Positions 47,770 to 61,464 are shown, counted from the first letter of the stretch. The stretch: DNA of 64,000 nucleotides from Dendrolimus kikuchii (GCA_019925095.2 CM034392.1:21000387-21064386), one strand, 5' to 3'. Program-made: numbers and translations. The notes: generated by a model from the letters alone, not told the origin.

Positions 47770-49890
47770 TGTGTTGTCGTCGTCAAACCCGAACCAATTA
47801 ATGAAACAAAACTAGCTTGTTAAACCTACAACAAGCTCTTCAGCATCCTTTTTAAGCACTACGTATTCTAGGTTAACTTTAATTAGTTTACAGTTTTGGA
47901 TTTTCATTTATTACATACATGTTATGATAATTTTGTTGTTTTTATGATGAACTTAACATTTTATTTTTATGTGTTAGTAACAATTTTCACTTCATCTATG
48001 TTAGTACTTACTTATACTCTTTGCCTTTATAAAACCCACGGATGTGCGTAGCTTGATACGCACTTGGCCAATTAGTGATAGATTATCCACGTATCAGATA
48101 ACACAATCATGTGTTATAATATGGATATAAAATTACTGCTAGTGGTGTGAATACGACACTAGCTATGAGATTGCGGGTTATACGTAAGGAGAGTAATAGT
48201 GGCACATCCCTTACGCTTCATTTGATACGCATGAAAGCCTGAAACCGGAGAAGGGGTTACGTGATTAATCGCACCGCGCTGTTGCCCACTGGCTTATTAT
48301 GACCGAGCCCTGGGATTTTTAATCATAGCAATGTTGCTGTACAATATATACTTTTTCATCATTACGGTGGAAAAAATATACTATAATACCCTGTCTAACG
48401 GTTTATTTTGCTTTTGACAGGTCGAGTATATGCATTAAATAACTCGCAGAATGGTACTACTATGTCTTCTTATTTGTTTGGCGTTATGGAAGGGGGGGGG
48501 GGGAGCAACGAAAATGTTAACCGGTTGACTTTCCAGTCTTTAAACACTACTATGTCGCTTGGAACAATGAAGTATGACAATTGTGACATGTGAAATTTAC
48601 TGTCAAAAATGTGGAATGTGATGGGCGTGCAAACATCAAATTGTATATATTTTGTAGAAAGTGGAACCAAGTTCAATTTTATAATAAGTATATTGTGTAT
48701 ATAATTTGATATACAGGTGTACCTACATACATACTGCTTGCTACACAACGGTGAAGTGGAATCGCGATGAAACTAAAAATTAGACACGTAACTGAGAGTT
48801 GAATGAATTTTTTAGTGTACATAAATAAGCAAGTAGCGTACCGTTACTCAAGTCCATAATAAACCCCCAGACTTTCAATAGAAATTCATTCCATTAAGAT
48901 ACAAGAAAGCGCTCTTCAAAAATAATAAAATATTTAGATTCTCTAAGGTTTTGTTCGTAATGAAGGAGAGTGTGGGTGTTGAACTTGCAAGTTAAGATTT
49001 AAATCTGATTTGTGAGCTTAAAACTGTCTGAGAGTTTGCCATTGGCGACCGGCCAACGTACGGCCTGCGTCTCTGCGGTAAGCAGCTTTCAGAGTAACAT
49101 CTCATTTAACTGCAAGATTACCGTCGAGATTTCAGGTGCACAGTAAATATTTGATGGCTTTTTTTATTATACTTGACTTATATTTATGCATGCTGTTTGC
49201 ATAATTATATACAAAGTGGCAAGAACAATGACATTCAAAAGAAAAATTTAGTTAGTTTACATGAAAGAATACTCGAATAACGCTCATGTATACTTTACTT
49301 TTGATTTTCGAATTTTTTTAATGATTTTTGAGAAATTTCGACACCATCGGCTTTAAATATTTTTTCAAAGTTTAAAGTCAAAAATGTTTTTTTAACACAT
49401 ACCTATGAGATTATACGAAAACAAAATTCTGACAAGCTTAGTGTAGATTGTTAGGTAATAGGTGGTGGCATAATCGATGTTGCACACTGGCGTTCGAACT
49501 AGCGGCGGGCCTGTCAATAATGAATTCCTTTTGTAGTCGTACACAGAGGAACTATTCATAAATGAGTCCAAGGATGATGCAACGGCAGACAGTTTAATTA
49601 CGAACTAAGTTAGACGTAGTAGTAACACGGCGCCGTAACGCCGAGACAGTTTCAACTCTGAAGTGATTTGTTTGTTCTTTGGTCAGGGGCGGTTCGAGAC
49701 GGCTAAAATTTATGTGTAGATAGCCTATTTATTGCTATTGTAAGATATACATGAGTGACCTACAGAGAATTTTAGACCAACAAAAGGTATTTCATAGAGA
49801 AATGGGGAAGGGGCAAGGAGGGTCTGGGCCTTACTACCTGTTATTTCTTTGCATTTTCTGAGAACATTTACCATAGTAATGTATAATATT
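47770..49890. other. no supported gene
   Basis: Includes a G run at 48492-48502 and moderately GC-rich DNA at 48050-48300 without recognisable coding. Confidence 0.4.
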
Positions 49891-49891
49891 T

Positions 49892-49968
49892 TCTTAAGTT
49901 TTCGCGACTTGTATACATAATAAAACTACGTTTTAACGTTTTACCGCAAAAACGTAGTTTTATTATAG
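49892..49968. mobile_element. family P remnant: minimal hairpin
   Basis: 49918-49934 (TAATAAAACTACGTTTT) is perfectly complementary to 49949-49965. The left flank repeats the sequence found outside the 41826 end (TTTTCGCGACTTGTATACAT, reversed). Confidence 0.75.
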
Positions 49969-50301
49969 TAATGTATATTTTTTACACCATCAGAATGTAG
50001 AGATTTCAACGAACAAAAAGCCCACCGACTTTTTTTAAAAAAAGGTGATATTTTGACGTGAGAATTTTCGATTGAAAATTAGGGTGCCTTTCCGATATTA
50101 AGTCAAAATAAGGTAAAAAAAATAAATATTTGAAATCAAAAGAATTACAGTGTGTTTGGGACATAAAAAGATAAGTTTTCACCAAAATTCGTGTTTTTTT
50201 TTGTAAAAGATAAAAATAAAAACCAAAATCTTTTTTTACCTACAATTTTGCTATTAAACTTTTTTCCATAGGACTTCTAGTTTTGCCGGAGATCGAGATA
50301 A

Positions 50302-50571
50302 GAGTTTTTGGCGGGAACTGAAAGGGGACGTTGTGCTGTGCAGTTTTATTTTCTAAAAATGTGTAAAATTACTCTAAAATGAACAATAGTTGTAGGATAT
50401 TGATAGTTTTTGAGTAGTAATTATGTATTTTTGTAAGAAATGTGAACTGTATAGTCAAATGTGGCTTTTCCAGTTTTCACAAGATCTCCGTTGAATGGCG
50501 TCGATTGTAGCCTACAATACAACTGCGCCTGGCTTAAAGGCCTAGTTGCCAAGTCATAAACATAAAATAAA
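50302..50571 (+). mobile_element. SINE-like family C, copy 4
   Basis: 270 bp with perfect 12-bp duplication AGATCGAGATAA (50290-50301 and 50572-50583). Start GAGTTTTTGGCGGGAACTGA, end AAACATAAAATAAA. Confidence 0.88.
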
Positions 50572-50583
50572 AGATCGAGATAA

Positions 50584-51754
50584 ACCGTTTTTTACCTTTG
50601 AAAACTCACCCCCTTCCACTTCCCAATCTCAGATCGCCCGTAAATTGTTTTCCCTTTCATTTTTGTATTATTCTCTTCCTTTTCCAACGGGTTTCATCCT
50701 ACTATTATTTTTCTTCGTTTCAAAAATTATTGACCCTAGTCTACAGGCTAAGCAATGGTTCATTTATGGGTTGGCATAATATTTAAGTATGGTACTAATA
50801 ACATACGTGGTGTTTTAAATTATATTTCACATTTATTATTTATAAATGCTTGTAACTTTTACTTAAACTAACAGGAGTAGGCTGAAGTTAAAAAAATATT
50901 TTTTTTAAATGGCTTTTAATCTATTCAAAGGATAAAATAAAAAAAATAAACTAAAAATAACAGTTATAAAATTATTAATTATTTCACTTTTATATTCTGT
51001 CCAGTTATAATTTAGTTATAAATAACATTTATCTGGTGAAAGAAAAATCGGCCCTTAGAAAATAAAAAAGAAAATTTTCACAGTAACACGACATTTATTT
51101 GTTTATGTTATGACGTGCGTTAGGTACCACTTTTCTATGTAGGTTGTGCGCCGCGTGACCGACCACGAGGAAAATCCAGAACGTAAGCAATCAGCTAAAT
51201 CACTGATAAATAAGATATCACAAACTACGCATTTTAATGCACAATTTTGTTTAAGTTTATAAGAACAAGTCACACGAAATCACTAACAAATTTTTCTCGC
51301 ATTTTTCTTTTGATGGGAATTAAACTTTCAACTCTTTTGTTTGTAATATACTACCTCTACTATAATTTATTTACATCTGTTACAATGAATCAATTATAAA
51401 TTATTATACTATCTACGTTTTCTCTAATTATTTTTAGATAAAATTTAGGTAGTATTCAAACAACCTTGTTCACCATAACTACTTTATTCTAATCTACCTT
51501 ATTTTGGTACACAATTGGATACACCTACAAGCACAGCCGGTTTAGTATATATTTTTAGCCCAAATCAAAACAGATTTGAAGCTCTACATTGCCACGTGTA
51601 AAGAGACTTTCAGTGCGTTTTTTAATGACTAAATTATAAAAACGAAATAAAATATTATATACCTAAAAATAGAGGGCCAACTTTAATTTAATGGCCTCTG
51701 AAATGAGACTAGAAAATTTCACACCGCGAAGACCAATAGTTTTCATAAAATAAA
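50584..51754. other. unassigned AT-rich DNA
   Basis: No gene or element ends seen. Confidence 0.4.
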
Positions 51755-51758
51755 ATAT

Positions 51759-52262
51759 TGTTACGAGTCGCGAGAATTAAAATGCCATTAGAATTAGTAT
51801 AGAGTTTATTAGAACTATACAAACACATATAATACAGGTACAAGTATAACCGAACACAACAAGTCCAAACGTAACGCAGAAAGTCGTAATTCAATAAAAC
51901 GCGCAAAGTCCGTCACTTATTAGATTTCCGATTGTAGTACACACGTCTCGCTTCGCTCGTGGTTCTCTCTCGACTGCCTCCCTCTCCATCAGGTCATCGT
52001 TTTATACTGCACAAATGCAATGTCCCCGTATCTAAGTCGACTTAATCCGCCACACCTGGCTAATGGCTCGGCCGCAAATTGCCATAAAACAGTACAATAT
52101 AACAATGGGCTGTTTTCTAGTCACAAATTTTAAACACAAAGTAAACAAAAGCAGACGATCATAAAAGAGTTACAATTAGTTTAAATGTCGGTAGGTAATA
52201 AAATGTGTTTTGTTTCAGATATGCAGGTGGATTTTGTTATTGTCGGGACCTGAGTTGTAACA
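51759..52262 (+). mobile_element. solo LTR
   Basis: 504 bp starting TGTTACGAGTCG and ending GAGTTGTAACA (TG..CA ends inside a TGTTAC/GTAACA inverted repeat), flanked by ATAT on both sides. The first 50-60 bp resemble the LTR at 63183. A 4-bp duplication suits Gypsy-type elements. No internal part remains. Confidence 0.78.
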
Positions 52263-53029
52263 ATATTTAAAATCACGAAAATACTACCAAAATAACACGA
52301 CGTTTTGACATTTAGCGTTTAATTTTTCATTAACACTTACGTTATTTTATTGCCTATGGAAAAACTAGCGCAGAACTGATAATTTTTTACTTTCTTCTAA
52401 TCTAATATTTATCTGTAAGAGATCATACAATAGTTATTATGATCATGAACATTAGTATGTTGAATAAATTATTTTATAGGGTTGACTTTGCAATTTCGCA
52501 CCCTGTATCAGGGGATGGGGGCATTAAGGCGGGTAAAAGGAGGTGTGCGGGAGTCATCTTTCACAGTCTCTTTATTGTTTTATTTAAAAAAATAGGGATG
52601 TCTTTGCTACTTATGGAGTAGACTTGTTAAGGCAAATTCAAATTCTGCCTTTATAGATTAGTTAGTGGTTTTTTTAACACCCTAAAATCACTGCTCTTTC
52701 CTCCCATTTTTTAAAATAAAATACGCACCTCCGGCAACTGGAAATGGCGGCGGGTACTTTCCACCCCCTTAATTCTGCCCTGTTTAAATTAATTTAAGAT
52801 TAATTTATAATTTACTCGAAAAATTCGAGAAATTATGAGTTTTCGCGTATTTTACTTTCAGTGTGACCTTCCGACCCTCTCCCCCTTTCTACCCCCACAA
52901 AAAAACACTGAAATTCAGAGGCCGGTAAACTAAAGTTACCCTAAAATAGATAGATAGATGATGAAGATATAGTTAGGTAACTATACCTGTTTATATAACT
53001 ATATGGTAGGTACTTTATCTTATACAAGC

Positions 53030-53258
53030 GGCCCGTCGTGGCTTTGCAATGGTGGTTTATGCCTATTTTTTACACCTTGGATTACATTATTGAAGTTTTA
53101 GTACGGATCCCTATTTTATTTTCTAATAATAAATATTGGACTATATTACTCAGGGATAATGTAGCATTATAATGGTGAAAGAATTTCTGAAATCGGTCAA
53201 GTAATTTTAAAGTTTATTGGTTACAAACATACAAATATTTATAATATTAGTATATAGT
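53030..53258 (-). mobile_element. Helitron-like fragment
   Basis: GCGGCCCGTCGTGGCTTTGC at left and TTTATAATATTAGTATATAG at right look like reversed Helitron 3' and 5' ends; the CTAG itself is lost. Confidence 0.4.
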
Positions 53259-53869
53259 ATAAATTTAATGCTCAACAAAACAGTTATAAAAATGCTTAGT
53301 TAGGTTTAATACTTACATATTGGTAAAACAACAGGCGGTTTTATCGCTAAAAATATCGTATAAAACGATTTCGATCACAGCGACCGCTATAAAGCAAAAC
53401 GCTTCAATGATTTAACTATCTATGAATGAATACCTTATTTATATTCAGATTTTTTACTGACGAATATCTTTATTCCGAGAGACGGATAAAATTCGTAATT
53501 TATTCCAGAAATAGCTATATTTCCTCTGGGAAATGAATAACTGGAATATTATAGCTAGTTGTCAGTCAGTCTCACATCTTCTGTAGACTAAAAATGAGCG
53601 TTGAATTAATAATTTTAACACTTCACAGCTTGTTACTTATACAGATGATGGCACAGGACCAGATTTTGTTATTAAAATATTTTATATTCACCACTATTGC
53701 TTTTTTCTAAAAAAATTCTTTAGAAATCATATTCACATGGGTATACAAGATAATTGTTTTTAAAATATTTACTAATAAGTACAATAAAGAAAACTTAGTT
53801 TTATTGTATTCTACCCATAGTCTCTCAAGACTATAAGTAGAATACTGAGCCTATTTCACCATTTTCTAT

Positions 53870-54200
53870 AGGTAAGGTGCCCCCAGAAGGCTGACTATGT
53901 TTCCTCGCTGGATCGCCATACTGATGCATTGTCCAAGGTAGGCACCAGCCCTTTGATCGCCTGAAGAGTCAAAGAGTCGTTTTGATAAATTTTGGTTGGG
54001 CCTCATGACCTCAGGACCTCACGGTCCAAGCGTCTCAACAACAAACGGCACAAACTTTCACTGAGGGTTGCATATTTGCGCTGCTTGAGTGATTCAGCTG
54101 TTACCGCTGCTGAACCGGCTGATTTATGGTTGATAAATGGGATTCAGCCAACGTGTCCACGCAGGTCGCATCCCTGTTGTTATGTTGGTAAAGTCGCTAG
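53870..54200 (-). pseudogene. LINE ORF C-terminal fragment, second copy
   Basis: Across frames the minus strand reads ESLKQRKYATLSES, VETLGPWGPEA and AGAYLGQCISMAIQRGN, matching the tail at 21340-21545 with several frameshifts. Confidence 0.6.
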
Positions 54201-54649
54201 CGTTTAGTTCAGATGAAGTGAGTTTGGCATTTTTATGACCAATGAATCCTAACTAAGTAATATTATAGTAAATGCGAATGTGAGTTTTTTTTCTTACGCT
54301 TTCACGGTTTCCCCAATAGTGGGAGGCCCGATCTCAGTAGCGGCGTGTATGGGCTGTTAATATTTTATACGCTTTCACGTCTTAACTCTATCAACATGAA
54401 CTTTTGTATACATGTTGTCGAGGGTAGAGGAAAGGATATTGCATAACATCCAGAAAAAAGAACCGTTTTTGGAAGGACAGAAATTTTTGATGTGGAACTT
54501 CTTTAGAATCGTTGTGATTTAAAACTCGACGAAACGAAATAAATATAATTTCGGAAAACTTTTTTTATCAAATCACCCATAGCTAAGGACGATTTCAGTT
54601 TTTCTAGATTTTTATGCCTCTATAGATAATAATGACAAATTTGATAGCC

Positions 54650-54850
54650 GTTTCTGGGCGCGTTCCTTTAGTAGCTCACAACGCCCAAAATGCTCAGTCA
54701 GCTGTTCCTCATGGCGACTATGGTCATTATGGTCGTATAAAAACGTCACTAAAGACGTCATTATTTTCGATCACACAGCGCTCACAACGACCCATATCAA
54801 GAGATGGGTCGAAGTGGGCGTTGACCACGCAGCATTAATTCTCTCTATCG
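54650..54850 (-). repeat. unnamed repeat, pair with 5290-5480
   Basis: See 5290. Confidence 0.5.
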
Positions 54851-55721
54851 AGTGACATTTAAAAAAGGCCAGATTTTTAAATGAACCAATGACATTTGTG
54901 TATTTCGTCGTTAATGACATGAACGCGCCGTAATCCATTCCACTAGAGTTTATGATTGTAACGTAAACGGGGTCGTTATGAGTCTCTTGTGGAACGTACC
55001 CCCCTGTTGGCTCAACAGTTATTCTCAAAATGTTATTAATCTAAAAGATTGTGGATAACATTTTAGGAATTTTTGCTTACATATTTTCGGGGCCTCTGTA
55101 GCCTGGGGCCCCCGTATCATTGATATGGCTGATACGGCGATAACTACGCCCCTAATGTCTTGTCATAAAATGTCATTGTAGCGTCATGCTAGAAGGTACG
55201 TGGTTAACCATTACGCAGCATAATTAATAGATTAATTAAATCGGGCCTATTATAGTTGGTATTAATTATAAATTTCCTGAGTATTATACGTACGTATGTT
55301 GAACTTAATACATTATACTCCAAAATCTCTTTAGAAGTTTCGTTGGAGCGAAATTCACCAAACACTCGATAGAACATGGCTTTATGCTCGCTTTAAATTA
55401 ACGATGTTCAGCTTGGTTTGGTATTATAAATTTATACGTAAAGTCATGAATAATTTAACAGTAAGACGAAACAGATCGGAAATTTGCTTCGTAAATTATT
55501 TTAACGAAGATAAGGAAATCATAGACTTGCCACAAAAACAATTCTGCTCCTCATTGATAGTGGTCGCTGCTTAATTGTAATATTTGAAATGTATTGTTTA
55601 ATAGGTAAAATTGGCTTCTATTTTAGTCAGTGATAGCTTTAGGTTGGGTATTAGAAGAATTGGACTAAATCTAACATCTACTTAACATAGGGAAGATGAT
55701 TTTTTACATTTTTTTTAATTT

Positions 55722-55790
55722 TTTTATTGCAAGATTTCAGCAGACAAGCAGACGGCCCACTTGATGGTAAGCAGTTACCGTAGCTCATGT
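55722..55790 (-). mobile_element. family A / CR1-like LINE tail fragment
   Basis: Plus-strand TTTTTATTGCAAGATTTCAG and GCAGACGGCCCACTTGATGG; the body is absent. Confidence 0.7.
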
Positions 55791-56800
55791 TACTTTTGGA
55801 ACCTTACTCCTTCTTTGATTTTCTCTTCGTTCTGTATCAAACGTTCAGTAGATAAAGGGATAAGGTCGCGAAGAAGAAATAAACAAGAATACGGACAATG
55901 AAACAAGTCACTAATTTTCACATTTTGTAATTAGTTTGTATTAATTAGTGTTGCCACTTTTTTTGAAGAAAATATATGTAGTATTTTCGTTTTTAAGCTG
56001 TAAAAATATAGTACTTTTGGGAAATGTAGGTGAAAAAAAGAGTACACATTTATTTTTCTTTATTTATTATATTTATATCATTATGACATTTTCCATGTCT
56101 ATTACTACTTTTTGTTTTGACCGGCAACGATCTATTACTTTTAAAATAATCTTAACAAAAAGCGCGAAAATTGAATTACTGATGAAAATATAGTACATTT
56201 CGTACTATATAATTTTTCTGTAATACATAATTGGCTAATAGCCAATTGGCTAAGTACGATACTATACATTATATATAGTACGGTTGGCAACCCTAATTTG
56301 TATATAGGCCATAGACAGATAATTTAATTTTTATAGCTTTGAACAGTTTGTGTATATAGTTAGTATCTAGTATTCATGAATACCTAAACAAGTATAAGAA
56401 AAATCGTCAAACGAATAATTCCCAGGCGAATGACAGACCCATATAAGTTCACCACCCCAATCTCAGCCAAATTGGTTACATGTTACAATATATTCTAAAA
56501 CTAATTTCATACAAAAGAGCGGGCTGTAAAACACCATACTGTTATCTTCCTTGAAAAAAAAAACATTACAAAAATAATGTTAATAACTATTTAAACAATA
56601 ATTAACACTTTATTTGACTTGTTCAAGTTATGACGTCATTGTTAGCATTTTCATATAAAATTTAGGTGGCTTCGGCGCTTTGTAAAATAATAAAAAGTAT
56701 CTCAGTTGACTGTTTATTACTCTATTGTGTCTTTGACTGACACTAAAATTCTGGTTTGTTGTGGCAATTCGAAAAGAGATTGTTTAATTAATAGTCGAAA
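55791..56800. other. unassigned AT-rich DNA
   Basis: No gene seen. Confidence 0.4.
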
Positions 56801-56804
56801 CTTG

Positions 56805-57370
56805 CTATACAAACAAATACAGGGACGCGCCGTAGTCCATATAATTTCTTTTTGGTAACGCAGGGAGAATACGTTTCGTATCATACTGGGTCCAATCAAT
56901 GGGGAGTAGGAACAACTGCGGCAAGAAGCGCCGCGCAGCTTGTGCGAAGACTCTGGTAAAGACGTTCTCAACTGCTCCGCTAACCTCAACCTGCATACCA
57001 TAGCCGCGCTTAGTTGGAAGAACATGAGATCAAGAGCAAGGCGTCCTAAGTGGAGTGCCCTCGACGGAAGCCGACCTGTGTCTCAGAGAGTCCCGGCACC
57101 ACCGTGTTTAGCTGCTTAACGAGACATTCTGCCAAGATCTTCTCGAAGACCTTGCATACCTAGTAGAGCAACACTATGGGCCTACACGCAGACGGATCAT
57201 CGGTGAGCTTGCCCCCCTTTGGAATCAAGTATAACCTGCCCTCTTTCCACTGCGATGAGAACTGACCTGACCTAATGCAGGAGTCGAACAGATCCCGCAG
57301 CTGACCTCGTAGATGTTTAGCGACCAGGAAGAAGAACCTGGCTGGGACCCCCTTTTGGGAACGTTTCCGC
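56805..57370 (-). pseudogene. R1-type LINE reverse transcriptase fragment
   Basis: Minus strand across broken frames: GVPARFFFLVAKHLRGQLRD, LYLIPKGGKLTDDPSACRPI, VCKVFEKILAECLVKQL and GLSETQVGFRRGHST. These are the early fingers/palm motifs of the R1-group reverse transcriptase. Stops and shifts are frequent; the catalytic FADD region is missing. Confidence 0.8.
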
Positions 57371-59785
57371 TAAATGACAGTGGTTTGGGACCGTTAACTT
57401 ATCTTTAAGCGTTTTTCCCTTTTTTATTTAGTTTTTATTTTTATTTAGTTTATAGTATAGTCTGTAGTTTATTGTTAAGTTTATATTTACAAGTTAATTT
57501 AGTATTTAATTATATGTTTTAAGTTAGTTTTAGTTTGATATTATTTGATTTGAGGTGAGATTATGTACAATGCAGTTATTTTAAATAAACAAAAGTATCT
57601 ACATTATATAATATATTGATCATAAAATTACACACGAAAAAATCAATCACAATCAATCTGAATGGTCTTTTTCAATATAAATACTTACAAATTCAGAATT
57701 TTTTAATATAGATTATTCATAGTGCGAAGACATATATATGTGACGACACGAGCGTGCAGAATATCGGGATTCATTTAAATATTACAGTGGACGCTATATC
57801 GAAAACCTTTATCGAGTGCGAGGTAAATATTGTATCTGAAATTTCTTTATTCAACGGTTTTTCATATGGTGCTTTCACATATTTTAAAATAAAATATTTT
57901 GTTCAAAAACAAACCTCTCCCTTGATTCGCCGTTTGAAATTCTGATCCTTACATACTACTATGATTTGGTATAATAATACCGGTGTGTTAATTATTTCAA
58001 AATTCCTGACAAGGGTAATTAACTTTTTTTAAATGTAATGATACCATTTTAGTTTTCGTCAAAATGGACATCGAGACTTCTTTGACTGTTTTTCGCTATT
58101 TAGCATTGTTTAGAATTTGGCCCTGAAGGCCTACTTCAAAACTTCACCTGTATATAGTTTACATAATTAAAATACTGTTATCTATCATAATAATACTAAC
58201 AGCCTTAGAAATGGTATAAATTTATTTGATATAGGCTGGTGAAACAGCATTTTGGTAGAGCCCTTATCAGACTGCCAAAAATTATTATAAATATCTTGCA
58301 TATGCCACCTAATTTAAATATGAGTTGATTGTTAATTATTAAGACGATATAGCCCTGTAGCCTTTAGGAAGAATAAAAAAAAGTCATGATAATAAAGGAC
58401 ACATGGAAGGTATAAAAGAACCAAGGTTTTCTGCGCAGCGTTCATCCGGTGTACTTCGATTTCGCATTCAAAACAAACATTTTGTTTTGAACATAAAGAC
58501 AACCTATATTGCACTTCAATGTAGAAAATAACAAATCCAAAACTCTATGACAAGATAGATTTTCTTTGTTTCAAGAAGACTTTTGTTTTTGAAGTATTTT
58601 CTTATTAAATCAGTCTAAATTTGTCTCAGGGCCAATTTTTTAAACATCAGACAAAAGTTATCCATCGAATAAATTATTACCTGAGTGTAAATGTACTACA
58701 ATTCAAATGTTTTATTCACGCAAGTTTAATTCTTAATTTGTTTTAGTTGCGTCTTATTTTATGACTAACTAATCTCGTGATTGAAACACCGGCCCAGTTA
58801 TTGTTATAATTTTTATGATTTATTTTCAAAATACAAATGTAACCCTATTTTGTTAATATATTAAATTTAAAGTCTGTTGCGATATCTGTGTTTATTTCGT
58901 GATTTCACACGTTTTCTATGGTTTTAGATTTTATATAGAGATATTAAGTATTTAGTATTAGACGTATGTAAGGCGAGTGACATGTGTGGTTTATAATAAT
59001 ATTATGTAGTAATGATATGAGGATGTAATGAATGAAAATGTGTCAATCGCAGCCAACCCCATCTGTCTCTCTGAAACGTTTTCAAGGAAAAATCACTGTC
59101 CCGATTTTGCTGAAATTTTACATAGTCTGTCACCTTAAGGGCGTCCATACCGTTCGCAGTTATTAAACTTGAGAGAGCTGTTTGATTATTCAATGCAAAC
59201 ACAGACTACAATAGATTAATTTAAAGCGTATTCACTTGAAGATTTCTTAGAAATTTACCTTTATAAAGTAGGAAGTATGATTAAAAGTTACCTTAAACTT
59301 TCTCCCTGAACCTTATTTAAAACACAAACGTACTTACACGTACGTTCCACATACTCTGTGGAATTAAATTTCATTGTTTCTTTCATGCCAAATTTCTGTG
59401 GTTTTTGTGTATTTCATTTTATAATTTATATGGTATTTAATTATTAAAAATTATGAACAGATTGTTCGCTTATATTTGCTGAAATTTCAGGTATAAAAAT
59501 TGTTTCCTAGCGTAAATTTTACTTTTACATTTGCACGTTTATCAAATTACATTCTTGACGGTAAAGCTCACGTGAAACAAATGACCTAATTGTCGTACTT
59601 TATTGTTGTGGGTGACGTAATAGTGATATTCTACGAGTCTTGTATCGCACAGACTAGTAAGACATTGATAATATACGTAAATAAATGGAAAGTAATCGAT
59701 TTGAAAAAAATGTTCTACTTTAAACAAAAATAATACCGCAATTACTAGGTATAAGTGCAGTTTTAATTGGTTTATTTAATATAGT
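57371..59785. other. long stretch without a supported gene
   Basis: AT-rich; scattered short frames only. Confidence 0.4.
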
Positions 59786-59845
59786 ATTCCTGAGATTAGC
59801 GCGTTCAAACAAACAAACCCTTCAGCTTTATATATTAGTATAAGA
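59786..59845 (-). mobile_element. Helitron family H terminal fragment
   Basis: TTCCTGAGATTAGCGCGTTC and CAGCTTTATATATTAGTATA match the ends at 17.68 and 62.34 kb. Confidence 0.7.
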
Positions 59846-60094
59846 TATGTAAAATATGTTCATTGAAATGTGGGTATATTTATTACACGATATAGTATTT
59901 TTAGTAAAAATATATAGACAAGTTAAACTGATTAAAACTTATTTATAAATGATGCCATTTTTATAACAAATCGAGTCGATAATGCATTACGACGTTACTA
60001 ACTGATCTGTCATTCAGCTGTCAAAAGTAAAAAAAATGCTTGGAACGAGTATAGTGATTTTCAAAATGTATTAATAAACAAAAAGTATGCCCAC

Positions 60095-60258
60095 TTTGGG
60101 GATTTGGAATGTGCTGCCGCCCGGTGTTTTCCCACAACGCTACAATTTGAGAAGGTAACAGTCAATACAAAGCCGGGAGCACTTTTGGTGTTGCAAATGC
60201 TCATAGGTGACGGCAAACACTTTCCATTAAACAGGTCAGCCTGTCTGCTGTACTTTAA
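60095..60258 (+). pseudogene. CR1-like LINE 3' end, short copy
   Basis: Plus frame WNVLPPGVFPQRYNLRR then stop, the end of ORF2 of the same LINE type as at 23.7 kb. It is followed by GGTGTTGCAAATGCTCATAG and CAGCCTGTCTGCTGTAC with an A-rich end. Confidence 0.75.
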
Positions 60259-60998
60259 AAATAAAAAAACAAGTTCCGGACAAATATCTACGGTATCGAG
60301 TGCTGACTGGCACATTTATTACCATCCAATAGATACCCATTAGTTACCGAAAGCTTTCAACCTATAATGGCGATTGTAATTAGTTTTAGATATAGCTATC
60401 CTTAGTCCAATGATTGTATATCAATATGGCCTCAATAGTAGATCAATTTTTATGTAATTTGCCAGCGATGTTCTTCATAATTAACAAATGAACATAGGAT
60501 AATTTTTATTCCCAGGTATAACGTTGTATTCCGCAGAGTATCAATATCGAATTAATAAAGTCATGTTAAAAAATTTAATAGATTTTTCTTTAAATTGCGC
60601 GTAACGTCTCGTCTAACGCGATTTTACAACATCAAAGACGATTGAAATATAGAAGTTAATAAATTTATTTTAATTAATTAATCCTGATAGTTATGTCTGT
60701 GCTTGGTCAAGAAAATATAAATTCAAGCTGTTTAAATATTTAAAGTGTTATCACTAGCAAAAGTGGGTATTAATTAAGACTTTGTATTCAATATAACGCA
60801 GTTATTTACGCAACGTGCAGAGTAATCAGGCGAGATAGGTCGATGGCCTGTGTAGGAATACATAAATACAGCGCACAATAACAAAGCCTTCTAAGTCCGA
60901 TAAATTAATGACAAGCAATTATAAACCCTATTTCAAAGCAAATAATGTATTCTTTTACAATTGCCAAAACACAGTGTAAGTAAATAAGAATGCCTTAA

Positions 60999-61464
60999 AG
61001 CCTAGGCCATACAGCAAATATATTCGCTGCGAATGATACTCGCAGCGTAAATTTCGACATTCTGTTTGTGTCTCAAATAGAAATATGTCGTCTATACGTC
61101 GCACACGTCTAAAACAGTGTATTCGGTTGGCATGTGCAGTGTTAGTAAACCAAATGCTCATTGAGCTCACAACTCACAAGAAGCGAAAATGGATTAAACG
61201 CAAAAAACAGTGTGGGGCTTCTACTACCTTTTTAAAAGAATTGGCTACAGTGGAATCAGGAGATTACAGAAACATTCTACATATTAAGGAAGCTGAGCCG
61301 AATGGCTACTCGCAGCGAGTACCCTGTTATATACGGCGAACTGTCACGGCGAGTGCGCATTCGTAGAGAATAAAATTGAACATGTTCAATTCAAATCCCG
61401 GCAAATTCAACTAATGGTCAATGAATCTAATCGCAGCGACTATTCACTGTGTATGACCCAGGCT
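60999..61464 (+). mobile_element. compact PIF/Harbinger-like element
   Basis: Left end AGCCTAGGCCATACA and right end (reversed) AGCCTGGGTCATACA, continuing to a shared TCGCTGCGA. TTAA flanks both sides (60995-60998 and 61465-61468). It is 466 bp and contains a transposase fragment. Confidence 0.75.
61085..61366 (+). pseudogene. Harbinger transposase N-terminal fragment
   Basis: 93-codon open frame from ATG 61085. RKWIKRKKQCGASTTFLKEL and ATVESGDYRNILHI resemble the N-terminus of insect HARBI1-like transposases (RxWVxxxxxxGxxxxLLxELxxEDxxxYRNxLRM). After about residue 68 similarity is lost and the frame runs into the right terminal region (YSQRVPCYIRR). No DDE nuclease. It could be a passive remnant or a short DNA-binding peptide; nothing shows expression. 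Confidence 0.7.
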
